DNA of 48,348 bases from Clostridiaceae bacterium (lineage in GTDB: Bacteria > Bacillota > Clostridia > Peptostreptococcales > T1SED10-28). The position numbers were made by a program, and so were the translations under genes. This document shows, piece by piece, positions 34,491-44,686 of this stretch. Position 1 is the stretch's first letter, and every line of letters starts with the position of its first letter. The notes beneath the pieces are model-generated. The model was not told where the DNA came from and searched no databases. It saw nothing but the letters and a program-made list of their open reading frames with translations. The stretch covers positions 1 to 48,348 of the forward strand of contig PWEO01000061.1 of NCBI GenBank assembly GCA_003553525.1, written 5' to 3'.

Positions 34491-34539
34491 CGCGCTCCAG
34501 AAGATTAAGCTGTTTTGTTCTTAGATTTGACATTTTTCA

Positions 34540-36429
34540 TCATTGGATAAATTGTTTTTTTAAATTCTCCACATCTTTTTTAGTAATACGGTCCACTGCC
34601 AAGAGTTCCTCTTCCGGAGCATTTTTTATGTTCTCCAGGGTTTTAAATTTATTATAAAGGGCCAATTTTTTTACTCGACCGATGCCCGGGACATCGTCCA
34701 GTTCCGACTTTTCCTGGTGTTTTTTCATCAAACTTCGATGATGGGTAATGGCGAAACGATGAACTTCCTCTTGTACCTGACTGATAAATAGCATTAATGA
34801 ACTGCCCTTTTTCAAAGGAAGTTCTTGTCCTTTATAGACCAGGCCACGGGTACGATGTTTATCGTCCTTGACCATACCGCATACGGGAATCTCTATGCCG
34901 AGGCTTTTAAGAACTCTTTCGACGATGCTCACCTGACCTTTTCCGCCATCGATTAATATCAATTCCGGAAAAGTAGCGAATTTCCCCAAAGTCTCCACTG
35001 CCGATAAATCCTCCAGTTTCTGTAGATCTTCGATCTCTCTTAAACCTCTTTTAAAGCGACGTTCCAACACTTCTTCCATACTCTTGTAGTCATCGGGACC
35101 CTTGACCTTTTGTATTTTAAAACGCCGATATTCCTTACGGTCCGGTTTCGTATCCCTAAAAACCACCATGGAGCCTACGGATTCCACTCCTTGAATATTG
35201 GAGATATCATAGGCTTCAATACGGTGGGGAGGCTCGTCCAGTTTCAAAATTTCCTGTAATCCTGTAAGTACCTGGTCCGCTTTTTCTTCCTTTTTCTTTT
35301 CCACTTCCACCTTTTGATCGAGAAATAATTTTGCATTTTCCTTCACCATGGTTAAGAGTTTTTTCTTCTCACCGATCTTCGGGATCTGAAGAATCACTTT
35401 CTCATTTTTTCGTGAGGAAAGCCAGCTTTCAATAATTTCCCGGTCTTCAAAATCCTGTTCCACTAATATTTCCTTGGGAATAAAATTCATACCGCTGTAA
35501 AACTGTTTAATAAAGGAGGATAAGATCTCCTCATCCTTTTCCTCCACATCGTTTTCCAAAATAAAATTCTCCCTCTGTACCAATTTCCCCTGTCTAATAA
35601 AGAAAACCTGTACGGAGCTTTTATTTTCCCTTTTGGACATGGCAATAATATCCTGATCGTACTCCTTCGTGGATACCACTTTTTGCCGTTGAAGAATTTC
35701 CTTTAAGGCCTCCACCTGGTCACGATATTTTGCGGCTTTTTCAAAGTCCATGGACTCCGCCGCCCGGTGCATTTGTCCTTCTATTTTTTTAATCAGCTCA
35801 TCTTCCCGACCTTCCAAAAATAAAAGGATTCCCTGGATCATTTCCTGATAAGCCTCTTTATTTACCCGGCCGGTGCAGGGACCGATGCATTTTTTAATAT
35901 GGTAATTTAAGCAGGGTCGGACCTTTCGCTCAATCAATTTGTTAATATCCTTATTGCATTGGCGAATAGGATAAAGACTTCGAAGAATATTCAGGGTCTC
36001 GTTTAATGCCCATACATTGGTATAGGGGCCAAAATACTTGGCCCCGTCCTTTTGAATTTTTCGGGTTTTCAACAGCCGGGGAAACTCCTCCTGCAACGTC
36101 ACCTTAATATAGGGATAGGTCTTGTCATCCCGAAGAAGCACATTGTACTTCGGCTTATTCTCTTTTATTAAGTTATTCTCTAAAATCAGGGCTTCAATCT
36201 CCGAGTCCGTGACAATATACTCGAAGTGATGAATATTGGGAACCATGGCCTGAACCTTCGGTGGCTGATTTCTGGGTGATTGAAAATACTGGCGCACTCG
36301 ACTTCTAAGGTTAATGGCTTTCCCCACATAAATGATATGGTCCTTGGCGTTTTTCATCAAATAAACCCCGGGACTTTTAGGCAGGTGTTCTAAAAGATTT
36401 TGAATCTGCTCTGAGATCTTCTCACTCAT
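34540..36429 (-). CDS. uvrC: Excinuclease ABC subunit C
   Basis: UvrC makes both incisions around a lesion in nucleotide excision repair. The 629-aa protein has the GIY-YIG nuclease domain at the N-terminus (SPGVYLMKNAKDHIIYVGKA, about residues 18-37), a UvrB-binding UVR motif near 210-240 (ESMDFEKAAKYRDQVEALKE), the RNase-H-like domain with EAYDISN and LILIDGGKGQ, and a C-terminal helix-hairpin-helix (DVPGIGRVKKLALYNKF). GAGGAGG precedes the ATG. It is 12 bases after uvrA. Confidence 0.98.
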   Translation of the reverse strand: MSEKISEQIQNLLEHLPKSPGVYLMKNAKDHIIYVGKAINLRSRVRQYFQSPRNQPPKVQAMVPNIHHFEYIVTDSEIEALILENNLIKENKPKYNVLLRDDKTYPYIKVTLQEEFPRLLKTRKIQKDGAKYFGPYTNVWALNETLNILRSLYPIRQCNKDINKLIERKVRPCLNYHIKKCIGPCTGRVNKEAYQEMIQGILLFLEGREDELIKKIEGQMHRAAESMDFEKAAKYRDQVEALKEILQRQKVVSTKEYDQDIIAMSKRENKSSVQVFFIRQGKLVQRENFILENDVEEKDEEILSSFIKQFYSGMNFIPKEILVEQDFEDREIIESWLSSRKNEKVILQIPKIGEKKKLLTMVKENAKLFLDQKVEVEKKKEEKADQVLTGLQEILKLDEPPHRIEAYDISNIQGVESVGSMVVFRDTKPDRKEYRRFKIQKVKGPDDYKSMEEVLERRFKRGLREIEDLQKLEDLSAVETLGKFATFPELILIDGGKGQVSIVERVLKSLGIEIPVCGMVKDDKHRTRGLVYKGQELPLKKGSSLMLFISQVQEEVHRFAITHHRSLMKKHQEKSELDDVPGIGRVKKLALYNKFKTLENIKNAPEEELLAVDRITKKDVENLKKQFIQ

Positions 36430-36441
36430 TTATGAACCTCC

Positions 36442-39300
36442 TCAGGATGAACATTCTTTACTTTTTTGGGAAAAAAGCATGGGTTTTAAATATCTTCCGG
36501 TGTAGGACTCTTTTACTTTTGCAATTTCCTCCGGGGTTCCCGTTGCTAAAACCCCTCCGCCTTCCTGTCCCCCTTCAGGACCTAAGTCAATGATATGATC
36601 TGCGATTTTAATAACATCTAAATTATGCTCAATGACCAGTACGGAGTTCCCGCCTTCTACCAACCGTTGCAGAACGCCAGTAAGTTTATGCACGTCAGCG
36701 GTGTGTAGACCGGTGGTGGGTTCATCTAGGATATACAAGGTTTTTCCCGTACTTCGTTTGCTAAGCTCCGTGGCCAGTTTAATTCGTTGAGCTTCTCCTC
36801 CCGATAGTTGGGTCGAAGGTTGCCCCAATTTAATATAACTAAGTCCTACGTCCTTTAAAGTTTGGATCTTCCGATTGATTTTTGGAATGTTCTCGAAAAA
36901 CTCCAGAGCATTTTCCACAGTCATATCCAGTACGTCGGCAATGGTTTTGCCTTTATACAGAATATCCAGAGTTTCCCGATTGTATCGTTTCCCTTTACAT
37001 ACTTCACAGGGCACATATACATCGGGAAGGAAGTGCATTTCAATCTTAATAATTCCGTCACCGTTGCAGGCTTCGCATCTTCCCCCTTTGACGTTAAAAC
37101 TGAAGCGCCCTTTTTTGTATCCCCGGGTTTTCGCCATTTGGGTTTTTGCAAAGGCATCCCGTATTTCATCAAATACACCGGTATAGGTGGCAGGATTGGA
37201 ACGAGGCGTTCTTCCAATAGGGGATTGGTCAATTTCAATCACCTTATCGATGTGTTCCATACCCTTTACCTCGTCATGATCTCCAGGTATGTTTTTGGCT
37301 CGATTTAAGGTATAGGCCATTTGCTTATATAAAATTTCATTAATGAGGGTGCTTTTTCCCGAACCGGAAACCCCGGTTACACAGGTAAACAGTCCTAAGG
37401 GGACGCTGACGTTGATGTTTTTTAAGTTGTTTTCCCGAGCCCCAAGGATTTCCAGGGACTTCCCATTGGGCTTTCTCCGCTCCTTGGGAATCGGAATGAA
37501 TTTCTTTCCGCTGAGATACTGTCCCGTAATGGACTCCGGCACCTTTTCAATTTCCTTTGCGGTGCCCTGGGCAACAATATAGCCTCCCAGGTTTCCGGCC
37601 CCGGGGCCTACATCAATGACGTGGTCCGCTTTTCGAATGGTATCCTCATCATGTTCCACCACAATTACGGTATTCCCAATTTCTGCAAGGTTTTTCAACG
37701 TCTTCAACAATTGATCATTATCCCGCTGATGAAGGCCGATGCTGGGTTCGTCCAGGACGTACAGGACCCCTACCAGTTTCGATCCGATTTGAGTAGCCAG
37801 TCGAATTCGTTGGGATTCTCCTCCCGATAAGGTTCCCGCATTTCGGGACAGGGTTAAATAACCGAGACCTACATCAAACAAGAAGCTCAGTCTCGCCCGA
37901 ATTTCTTTAATGATCTGATGGGCAATAAAGGTTTTACGGTCATCCAGTTCCACTTCTTCAAAGAATTTCAAGGCATCCTTTACCGAGTAATCGGTGATCT
38001 GTTGAATATTTTTATTATCAAAAGTTACGGCTAAGGCCACATCTTTGAGCCTTCCACCGTTACAGGTTTTACAGGTTTTTTCACTCATAAATCCTTCGAT
38101 TTTCTCCCGCATATAGTCGGAGTGGGTTTCCAAATATCGTCGTTCAAGATTATAAACCACCCCTTCAAAAACTATGGAGTGTGTCCTTCTGCCGCCGTAT
38201 TTGGAGTCATATTCAAAGTCCACAAGGGTACCGCCGTCGCCATATAAAAGATCCTGGATGAAATTATCCGGCAGCTCTTTAATGGCCGTAGCAAGGTCGA
38301 CTCCATATTTATCCGCTAAGGATTGAGCCATTTTAAAATAATAAGTCTCCTCCATATTTCCGCTGGCTTTTCCCCAGGGGACAACGCCCCCTTCTTTAAT
38401 GCTTAATTCGGGGTTAGGGATAACGAGTTTCGGATCCACCACTTTTTTATGACCGATGCCGCCGCAGGTTTCACAAGCTCCATAGGGGCTGTTAAAGGAA
38501 AACATTCTGGGGGATAGTTCTTCCAGTCCGATTTCATGTTCAGGACAGGAAAACTTTGTGGAAAGCAGCATTTCATCGCCATCGATTACATCGACTTTCA
38601 CCATGCCGTCGGAGAGTTTAATAACGGTTTCCAAAGAATCGCTCAGTCTCCGCTCCACCCCTTCTTTTACCACAATCCGGTCCACAACCACATCGATGTG
38701 ATGTTTTTTATTCTTCTCCAATTCAATATCTTCACTGATTTCCCGCATTTCTCCATCCACTCGAAGCCGGACAAATCCTTCCTTCTTTAGGTCCTCCAAC
38801 ACTTTTTTATGCATGCCTTTTTTCCCGCTGATGATCGGGGCCAGCAGTTGAATTTTCGTCTTGTCTCCCAACTCCATAATTTTATCGGTAATCTCTTCGA
38901 TGGTCTGTTGTCGTATTTCTATACCGCAGACGGGACAATGGGGCGTTCCCACCCGGGCAAACAACAGTCGCAGGTAATCATAAATTTCCGTTACGGTCCC
39001 CACGGTAGACCGGGGATTTTTATTCGTGGTTTTTTGATCAATGGAAATGGCCGGGGAAAGCCCTTCTATGGACTCCACATCGGGTTTTTCCATTTGACCG
39101 AGAAACTGTCTTGCATAGGAGGACAGACTTTCAATGTAGCGCCGTTGTCCTTCCGCATAAATGGTATCAAAGGCCAGGGAGGACTTCCCGGATCCGGAGA
39201 TTCCGGTGATCACTACAAGCTGGTCTCTTGGAATTTCCACATTAATATTTTGTAGATTATGCTCTTTCCCGCCTTTTACTATGATTTTATCTCTTGTCAT
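36442..39300 (-). CDS. uvrA: Excinuclease ABC subunit A
   Basis: UvrA is the damage-sensing ABC ATPase of excision repair. The 952-aa protein has two Walker A sites ([13 protein letters not shown] near residue 34; [11 protein letters not shown] in the second half), two ABC signatures ([24 protein letters not shown]) and zinc-binding cysteine groups ([25 protein letters not shown]). Its start codon lies two bases after the uvrB stop and uses a ribosome site inside the end of uvrB, so translation is tightly coupled. Confidence 0.99.
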   Translation of the reverse strand: MTRDKIIVKGGKEHNLQNINVEIPRDQLVVITGISGSGKSSLAFDTIYAEGQRRYIESLSSYARQFLGQMEKPDVESIEGLSPAISIDQKTTNKNPRSTVGTVTEIYDYLRLLFARVGTPHCPVCGIEIRQQTIEEITDKIMELGDKTKIQLLAPIISGKKGMHKKVLEDLKKEGFVRLRVDGEMREISEDIELEKNKKHHIDVVVDRIVVKEGVERRLSDSLETVIKLSDGMVKVDVIDGDEMLLSTKFSCPEHEIGLEELSPRMFSFNSPYGACETCGGIGHKKVVDPKLVIPNPELSIKEGGVVPWGKASGNMEETYYFKMAQSLADKYGVDLATAIKELPDNFIQDLLYGDGGTLVDFEYDSKYGGRRTHSIVFEGVVYNLERRYLETHSDYMREKIEGFMSEKTCKTCNGGRLKDVALAVTFDNKNIQQITDYSVKDALKFFEEVELDDRKTFIAHQIIKEIRARLSFLFDVGLGYLTLSRNAGTLSGGESQRIRLATQIGSKLVGVLYVLDEPSIGLHQRDNDQLLKTLKNLAEIGNTVIVVEHDEDTIRKADHVIDVGPGAGNLGGYIVAQGTAKEIEKVPESITGQYLSGKKFIPIPKERRKPNGKSLEILGARENNLKNINVSVPLGLFTCVTGVSGSGKSTLINEILYKQMAYTLNRAKNIPGDHDEVKGMEHIDKVIEIDQSPIGRTPRSNPATYTGVFDEIRDAFAKTQMAKTRGYKKGRFSFNVKGGRCEACNGDGIIKIEMHFLPDVYVPCEVCKGKRYNRETLDILYKGKTIADVLDMTVENALEFFENIPKINRKIQTLKDVGLSYIKLGQPSTQLSGGEAQRIKLATELSKRSTGKTLYILDEPTTGLHTADVHKLTGVLQRLVEGGNSVLVIEHNLDVIKIADHIIDLGPEGGQEGGGVLATGTPEEIAKVKESYTGRYLKPMLFSQKSKECSS

Positions 39301-39302
39301 CT

Positions 39303-41294
39303 CTACACCTCTTTTAATTGTTCGATTTCATCGCGGAGTTCCGCAGCCTTTTCAAATTCCAGGGCCTTTGCCGAAGCTTTCATTTCTTTTTCCAGTAATT
39401 TAATCCGTTTTTCCCGTTGAGTCTTGCTTAACTGATCCATCCTCGGCTGCTTTTTCGCAAGCTCCAGGGTATATTCCACTTCATCCTCTGCCACTTTGGT
39501 AGCTTCAATGATTTCACTGATATGCTTTTTAATGGTAATGGGCTTAATGTTGTGTTCTTTATTATAGGCAATTTGAACGCTTCGACGTCTTTCCGTCTCA
39601 TCAATGGCTCGCTTCATGGATCCCGTAATCTTATCGGCATACATAACCACCCGGCCTTCCGTATTTCTGGCGGCTCGCCCAATGGTCTGCACCATGGAGG
39701 TTTCCGACCGCAAAAATCCTTCTTTGTCCGCATCCAGTATGGCCACTAAGGATACTTCCGGTAAATCCAGTCCTTCTCTCAGGAGGTTAATTCCGATTAA
39801 TACATCGAATTTACCCAGACGAAGATCCCGGATAATTTCCATTCGTTCCATCGTATCAATATCCGAGTGAAGATAGCGCACCTTAATTCCCAACTCTTCC
39901 AAATAATTCGTCAGATCCTCCGACATTTTCTTCGTTAATGTGGTAACCAGTACCCGGAATTTTTTCTCCACTTCCTTATGAATTTCCCCTACCAGGTCAT
40001 CAATCTGTCCTTTTACGGGACGTACATCCACTTTCGGATCAATAATTCCCGTAGGCCGAATCAGTTGTTCCGTAATCATCTGACTTCTTTCACTTTCATA
40101 GGGTCCCGGTGTAGCAGAAACATAAACAATCTGATTGATTAAGGATTCAAATTCCTCAAAATTTAAGGGTCGATTGTCATAGGCCGAGGGTAAACGAAAT
40201 CCGTATTCCACCAAGTTTTCCTTTCGGGAACGGTCTCCGCCGTACATCCCCCGAACTTGAGGAATGCTTACATGGGACTCATCGGCGATCATCAAATAAT
40301 CATCAGGAAAATAATCGAGCAAAGTAAAGGGTCTACTTCCCGGCTCTCTACCCGATAAATGTCGGGAGTAGTTCTCAATCCCCTGACAAAATCCCGTTTC
40401 TCTAAGCATTTCAATATCATACATGGTTCTTTGTCGAATCCGCTGGGCTTCCAACAGTTTCTCTTCCTGTTTAAAATATGCCTCCCGCTCTTCCAGTTCT
40501 TCTTCGATGGCTTTAATCGCGTCTTCCAGTTTTTCCGATCCCGTTGCATAGTGGGAAGCAGGGAAGATGGAAACATGGACCCGTTCCCCGACAATCTCAC
40601 CGGTCAAGGCATTTACTTCCGTAATCCGTTCAATTTCATCTCCGAAGAATTCCACACGAATGGCCTGCTCCGATGAATTAGCAGGAAAAATCTCGAGGAT
40701 ATCCCCCCGCACCCGAAAGGTTCCCCGTACAAAATTTATATCATTTCGTTCATATTGAATATCCACCAGCTTCCGTAGAATTTCGTCCCGGTCCCGCTCC
40801 ATACCCGGTCTCAGGGAAAGTCCCAACTCCTTGTATTCTTCGGGATTCCCCAGTCCATAAATACAGGATACACTGGCCACAATAATCACATCCCGCCGTT
40901 CAAACAAAGCGGAGGTGGCGGAGTGGCGGAGCTTGTCAATTTCGTCGTTTATGGAGGCGTCCTTTTCGATAAACATATCATTATGGGCCACATAGGCTTC
41001 CGGCTGGTAATAGTCATAATAGCTTACAAAATACTCCACCGCATTGTCGGGAAAAAACTCCCGAAACTCACTGGCCAGCTGTGCCGCTAAGGTTTTATTA
41101 TGGGCCAATACCAAGGTTGGCCGCTGGACATGTTGAATTACATTGGCCATGGTAAAGGTCTTTCCTGAGCCCGTAACCCCTAAAAGAGTTTGATCCCGAT
41201 GACCTTTATTAAGACTCTTAACCAAGTCTTCAACAGCCTTCGGCTGATCCCCCGTGGGTTTGAAATCCGATTTGATTTGAAAGCGTTCTTCCAT
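39303..41294 (-). CDS. uvrB: Excinuclease ABC subunit B
   Basis: UvrB verifies damage and loads UvrC. The 663-aa protein has Walker [11 protein letters not shown] (near residue 39), the DNA-clamping beta-hairpin [11 protein letters not shown] (near 93-103), helicase motifs including DESHVS and the C-terminal UVR domain ([15 protein letters not shown]). It is first in the uvrBAC operon under a promoter that overlaps a LexA box. Confidence 0.99.
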   Translation of the reverse strand: MEERFQIKSDFKPTGDQPKAVEDLVKSLNKGHRDQTLLGVTGSGKTFTMANVIQHVQRPTLVLAHNKTLAAQLASEFREFFPDNAVEYFVSYYDYYQPEAYVAHNDMFIEKDASINDEIDKLRHSATSALFERRDVIIVASVSCIYGLGNPEEYKELGLSLRPGMERDRDEILRKLVDIQYERNDINFVRGTFRVRGDILEIFPANSSEQAIRVEFFGDEIERITEVNALTGEIVGERVHVSIFPASHYATGSEKLEDAIKAIEEELEEREAYFKQEEKLLEAQRIRQRTMYDIEMLRETGFCQGIENYSRHLSGREPGSRPFTLLDYFPDDYLMIADESHVSIPQVRGMYGGDRSRKENLVEYGFRLPSAYDNRPLNFEEFESLINQIVYVSATPGPYESERSQMITEQLIRPTGIIDPKVDVRPVKGQIDDLVGEIHKEVEKKFRVLVTTLTKKMSEDLTNYLEELGIKVRYLHSDIDTMERMEIIRDLRLGKFDVLIGINLLREGLDLPEVSLVAILDADKEGFLRSETSMVQTIGRAARNTEGRVVMYADKITGSMKRAIDETERRRSVQIAYNKEHNIKPITIKKHISEIIEATKVAEDEVEYTLELAKKQPRMDQLSKTQREKRIKLLEKEMKASAKALEFEKAAELRDEIEQLKEV

Positions 41295-41391
41295 TAAATC
41301 TCATCCTTTTTTTTAAGTTTAATATAAGTTCATTTTCTATAATTTCTTCTTCGATAATTTTAGTTCTTTTTCAGAACTTTTACACCAAATA

Positions 41392-41403
41392 GAACTTTAG
41401 TTC
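41392..41403 (-). promoter_or_regulatory. LexA (SOS) operator of uvrBAC
   Basis: GAACTTTAGTTC is a perfect match to the GAAC-N4-GTTC core of Gram-positive LexA boxes and lies just downstream of the -10. A second, reversed repeat (AGTTCT at 41362-41367, AGAACT at 41373-41378) lies about 20 bases further into the leader. Confidence 0.85.
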
Positions 41404-41408
41404 GTATT

Positions 41409-41437
41409 ATTGTATGTTTTTTCTTTCGGCTTGTCAA
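41409..41437 (-). promoter_or_regulatory. Sigma-A promoter of uvrBAC
   Basis: On the minus strand the consensus TTGACA (41432-41437) and TACAAT (41409-41414) are separated by exactly 17 bases. The LexA box starts about five bases downstream, so bound LexA would cover the start site. Confidence 0.85.
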
Positions 41438-41462
41438 CCGGAAAACTTGGAATTATTAAAGT

Positions 41463-41762
41463 TTATAATACGCCGATATTGTAATACCACAACCAGGCCA
41501 TATGAAGAAATAATACCATAGAATAGACCACAAGGCCGAACTTTGCAATGGGTTCTTTATATTTTTTCGTTTGCCGGATCAAAAACATCACTGCCAAAAT
41601 CATCAAAATCCTCAAGAGGGCGGCTTTTAATAAGGGGAGCTCAAATAGCCATACCATTAAGGGATTGGCTTCTTCAATGACATTGAGATCCACCACTCCA
41701 AAATAAGTTAATAGGAAGTCTAAAAACATCATATATCCCAGAACCCTTATTTTCTTTTTCAT
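41463..41762 (-). CDS. Small membrane protein, DUF5658-like
   Basis: A 99-aa protein with three hydrophobic stretches (about residues 5-24, 38-58 and 72-95). The early motif FLDFLLTYFGV and the following EEANPLMVWLF resemble the D-T-Y...NP pattern of the DUF5658 membrane family, whose function is unknown. ATG 41762 has AAGGGAG upstream; an earlier in-frame ATG at 41789 lacks a clear ribosome site. It follows the terminator of the processing protease and precedes the uvrB promoter. No function is assigned. Confidence 0.65.
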   Translation of the reverse strand: MKKKIRVLGYMMFLDFLLTYFGVVDLNVIEEANPLMVWLFELPLLKAALLRILMILAVMFLIRQTKKYKEPIAKFGLVVYSMVLFLHMAWLWYYNIGVL

Positions 41763-41818
41763 AGCCGATGCTCCCTTTTTATTTTCCAATTAATAATCAT
41801 TCTTAATCACAAAACAAA

Positions 41819-41858
41819 AATAATGTGGCAGTTGACATAACCTCCCTACCACACTATT
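41819..41858 (-). terminator. Probable terminator after the processing protease
   Basis: On the minus strand AATAGTGTGG pairs with CCACATTATT (41849-41858 with 41819-41828), ten pairs with one G-U, around a 20-nt loop, followed by TTTTGTTTTG. The large loop lowers confidence. Confidence 0.6.
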
Positions 41859-41925
41859 ATTATAGCATATTGAAAATCTTTATTCAATTATCTTCACCTT
41901 CATTTTCCCGAGGATCCGAAGGTTA

Positions 41926-43149
41926 TTATTCGATTCCAATCTTCTCTTTTAACACTTCAATTCCCTGTTGCAGCTGCAGGTCTTCACCCTCTTCAATCAA
42001 CTCCACGCTAACGGTTCTTTCCATTTCCACAATGATATCCGGCTCGATGCCTTCATCCTGAATATAGTTTCCGTCGGGGGTAAAATATTGAGATACGGTA
42101 TACCGGAAACCGGACCCGTCATCTGAATATTCTCGAATACCTTGTACTAAGGCCTTACCAAAGGTGGTCTCGCCAACAATGGTTCCTCGTTCTCCGTCTT
42201 GAACCGCTCCGGCTAAAATCTCCGAAGCACTGGCACTTCCTTTATTCACCAATACCGTCAATGGTACATCTACATGATCACTGGAGGAAGTTTCCTCCCG
42301 TCGATTCCCATCCCGATCCTCCGTGTAAACAATTACCTGTTCATCCAACAGCATGTCGGCAATTTTTATGGTTTGGCTCAGCAGTCCTCCGGGATTATTC
42401 CGAAGATCCAATACCAATGCCTGCATATTGTCCCCCACTAATTCATCCAGCGCTGTTCTGAAGTCCCGTGCGGTTTGCTGATTAAAGTTGGTAATTCGGA
42501 TATAGCCGATATCATCCTCCATCATTTCATGATGAACGGTTTCAATCTTTATGGTATCCCTTACAATGGTAAGTTCAATCATTTCCCGTTCCCCTTCTCT
42601 ACGAATGGTGACTTCCACTTCCGTTCCCGGTTCCCCCCGCATGAGATCCACGGCTTTATTGAGATTTGGACCCTTGACTTCCTGTCCGTCCACCTCAATA
42701 ATTCGGTCCCCGGTTTGAATTCCTGCACGAAAGCCCGGTGTGTTTTCAATGGGTGAGACAACAGTTACAAATCCGTCCTCTCCTGGAGTGACTATAATAC
42801 CGATGCCCCCGAAGGAGCCTTCCGTTTCCGTCATAAAATCTTCATACTCATCGGTACTCATATAAGTGGTATATGGGTCCCCCGTAGCTTCAAACATCCC
42901 CCGGACGGCACCCTCCATCAGTTCCGATTCATCAAGCTCCTCATAATAATTTTCCATTAAAAAGTCTCTCATATAGATCAGTTTTGAGAAATCCTCTTCC
43001 AGTTCCTGATAATATTCCATATGATTGTCGGATATTAAATAGTTCTCTCCTACTCGAAGGGCGATAAAATTTCCCAAGGTCATATTAACAACGGTTGTTA
43101 ATAACACCAGAATTACTGCCCCGATCAAAGCCTTTTTTTTACTTATCAT
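41926..43149 (-). CDS. C-terminal processing protease (S41 family, CtpA/CtpB-like)
   Basis: A 407-aa exported serine protease. Residues 8-30 form an N-terminal signal anchor. A PDZ domain follows (about 110-200; GSFGGIGIIV, AGIQTGDRIIEVDG), then the S41 protease core with LVLDLRNNPGG, the nucleophile region NKGSASASEILAGA (probable Ser307) and the general base in GETTFGKALVQ (Lys332); the 25-residue spacing is that of the Ser-Lys dyad in CtpB. It follows the two M23 peptidase genes and ftsEX, as in many Bacillota, and may regulate envelope proteins. That link is inferred from order. Confidence 0.95.
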   Translation of the reverse strand: MISKKKALIGAVILVLLTTVVNMTLGNFIALRVGENYLISDNHMEYYQELEEDFSKLIYMRDFLMENYYEELDESELMEGAVRGMFEATGDPYTTYMSTDEYEDFMTETEGSFGGIGIIVTPGEDGFVTVVSPIENTPGFRAGIQTGDRIIEVDGQEVKGPNLNKAVDLMRGEPGTEVEVTIRREGEREMIELTIVRDTIKIETVHHEMMEDDIGYIRITNFNQQTARDFRTALDELVGDNMQALVLDLRNNPGGLLSQTIKIADMLLDEQVIVYTEDRDGNRREETSSSDHVDVPLTVLVNKGSASASEILAGAVQDGERGTIVGETTFGKALVQGIREYSDDGSGFRYTVSQYFTPDGNYIQDEGIEPDIIVEMERTVSVELIEEGEDLQLQQGIEVLKEKIGIE

Positions 43150-43235
43150 TCCATACTCTCCTCTGAGTTCTGCGTCATTATGTTTTTTATGTTCAGTTCA
43201 TTATGTTTAGTATATTTTATCTATTTTAACATAAA

Positions 43236-44582
43236 TTATCGATTTAGCCAATGCGACGGATTTATGATTTTCGGGTCTCCGTTGACTCTTACTTCAAAGT
43301 GCAGATGGGGCCCGGTGGAATTCCCCGTACTTCCGATAGATGCAATCACCTGACCCTGCTCCACACGATTCCCCGCAGCCACATGGTTTTGTGAGTTATG
43401 GGCATAAAGAGTCGAGATTCCATCTCCGTGATAAATCACCACATAGTTACCGTAACTGGATCCATAAGTTGAAAGAATTACTTCCCCTGCTAAACTGGCA
43501 ACGATAGGGGTCCCCATATGAGCAGGAATATCAATTCCCCAGTGCGGTCTCAACCCGCCGAAGATCGGATGGATTCGATTGCCATAGCCGGAAGAAATTC
43601 TCGTATAACCCGGTACCGGCCAGGAGGGATTTGTACTGGGAGGGGTTGTTATTATTTCTTCTTCTTTCGGCTCCTCTTCAGGAGGCTCTTCTTTCACAGC
43701 CTCTTCTTCAGTTTCCTTGGCTTCCTGTTCCTTCGCAGCTGCTGCTCGTTCCGCTTCCTCTTTGGCTTTTCTTTCCGCTTCCTTTTGAGCTCGTTCCTCC
43801 GCTTCCTTTTGAGCTCGTTCCTCTGCAGCTCGCTGTTCCGCTTCTATTCGTGCTTGAACTTCTCGTTCAATCCGCTGGATTTCTCCTTCAAGAAGCTCGG
43901 ATTCTTCTTCCCATTCCGTAAGCTCCTGCTCCATGTTCGCAATTGTGCCTTGAATTTCCTGTCTCAGACGCTGCTGGGTCCCTCGCGATACTTGCAGGGT
44001 TTCCACTTGATATTCCACATCCTGTTGATACTCCAGAAGTTGGCTTTTTTGAGTCTCAAGAACTTCCTGCTTGGCTCCCACCAGGGCAACCTGAGCTTCC
44101 AGCTCTTCGATCAGTTGCACATCATGGTCTGCGATTTTTCGAATCATATCCATATTGGATAGAAGATCAGAAAAGCTTCTGGATCCCAGGAGAATTTCTA
44201 TGTAACTGATATTTCCTTTTCGATACATGGCGGCTACTCGTGAGCCCAGTAATTCATTTTTATCTCCCATACCGGTTTTGGCTTCCGCCAGTTCCTTCTC
44301 GGTAATCTCGATATCTTTCAATACCTGAGTAATATTCGATTCAATACTTTCAACTTCCACTTCCGCTTCAATGATTTCCATTTCAATTTCTTCGATTTTC
44401 TCAATAATCTCCGATTCTTCCATTACATTTTCTTTGATTTTGGCTTCGATAATCTGCTGTTGTTCTTCCGCTTCTTTTAATTGATCCTGGACTTCTTCAA
44501 TTTCTTCGGCAAAAGAAAACAGGGCTGAGCTTATCAGTAATAAAGATGCCATTATCAAACATAAAAATCTTCTTTTTTTCAT
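43236..44582 (-). CDS. EnvC-like murein hydrolase / M23 peptidase with long coiled coil (copy 1)
   Basis: A 448-aa exported protein: signal peptide at residues 1-25 (LIMASLLLISSALFSFA), a long coiled coil at about 28-230, a low-complexity Glu/Ala/Lys/Arg linker (about 230-310, with tandem copies of EERAQKEA), and a C-terminal LytM/M23 domain. The zinc site is intact (HWGIDIPAHMG and GPHLHFEV), so it is probably an active peptidoglycan endopeptidase. AAGGGGAG precedes the ATG. It belongs with FtsEX, which activates such coiled-coil hydrolases (EnvC, PcsB, CwlO systems). It is a paralogue of the next gene upstream in transcription. Confidence 0.93.
   Translation of the reverse strand: MKKRRFLCLIMASLLLISSALFSFAEEIEEVQDQLKEAEEQQQIIEAKIKENVMEESEIIEKIEEIEMEIIEAEVEVESIESNITQVLKDIEITEKELAEAKTGMGDKNELLGSRVAAMYRKGNISYIEILLGSRSFSDLLSNMDMIRKIADHDVQLIEELEAQVALVGAKQEVLETQKSQLLEYQQDVEYQVETLQVSRGTQQRLRQEIQGTIANMEQELTEWEEESELLEGEIQRIEREVQARIEAEQRAAEERAQKEAEERAQKEAERKAKEEAERAAAAKEQEAKETEEEAVKEEPPEEEPKEEEIITTPPSTNPSWPVPGYTRISSGYGNRIHPIFGGLRPHWGIDIPAHMGTPIVASLAGEVILSTYGSSYGNYVVIYHGDGISTLYAHNSQNHVAAGNRVEQGQVIASIGSTGNSTGPHLHFEVRVNGDPKIINPSHWLNR
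43776..43823. repeat. Two perfect 24-bp tandem repeats in the M23 linker
   Basis: The 24-base unit beginning CGCTTCCTTTTGAGC occurs twice without a mismatch (43776-43799 and 43800-43823). It encodes an eight-residue repeat, EERAQKEA, in the linker between coiled coil and peptidase. Slippage could change linker length. Confidence 0.9.
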
Positions 44583-44686
44583 GCTTTTTCTCCCCTTTAT
44601 TTGGAAAATGGTCCTTAATACTGATTTTACCCAGCCGAATTTACTTTAATCCTTAAATTTCAACATTTATTTAGTTTTTTTTACTC

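Noticed and set aside
43518-44162. A 214-codon plus-strand open frame opposite the M23 peptidase gene
   Set aside because: It is antisense to a repetitive Glu/Lys/Ala-rich coding stretch and translates to Phe/Leu/Ser-rich low-complexity sequence without a ribosome site.
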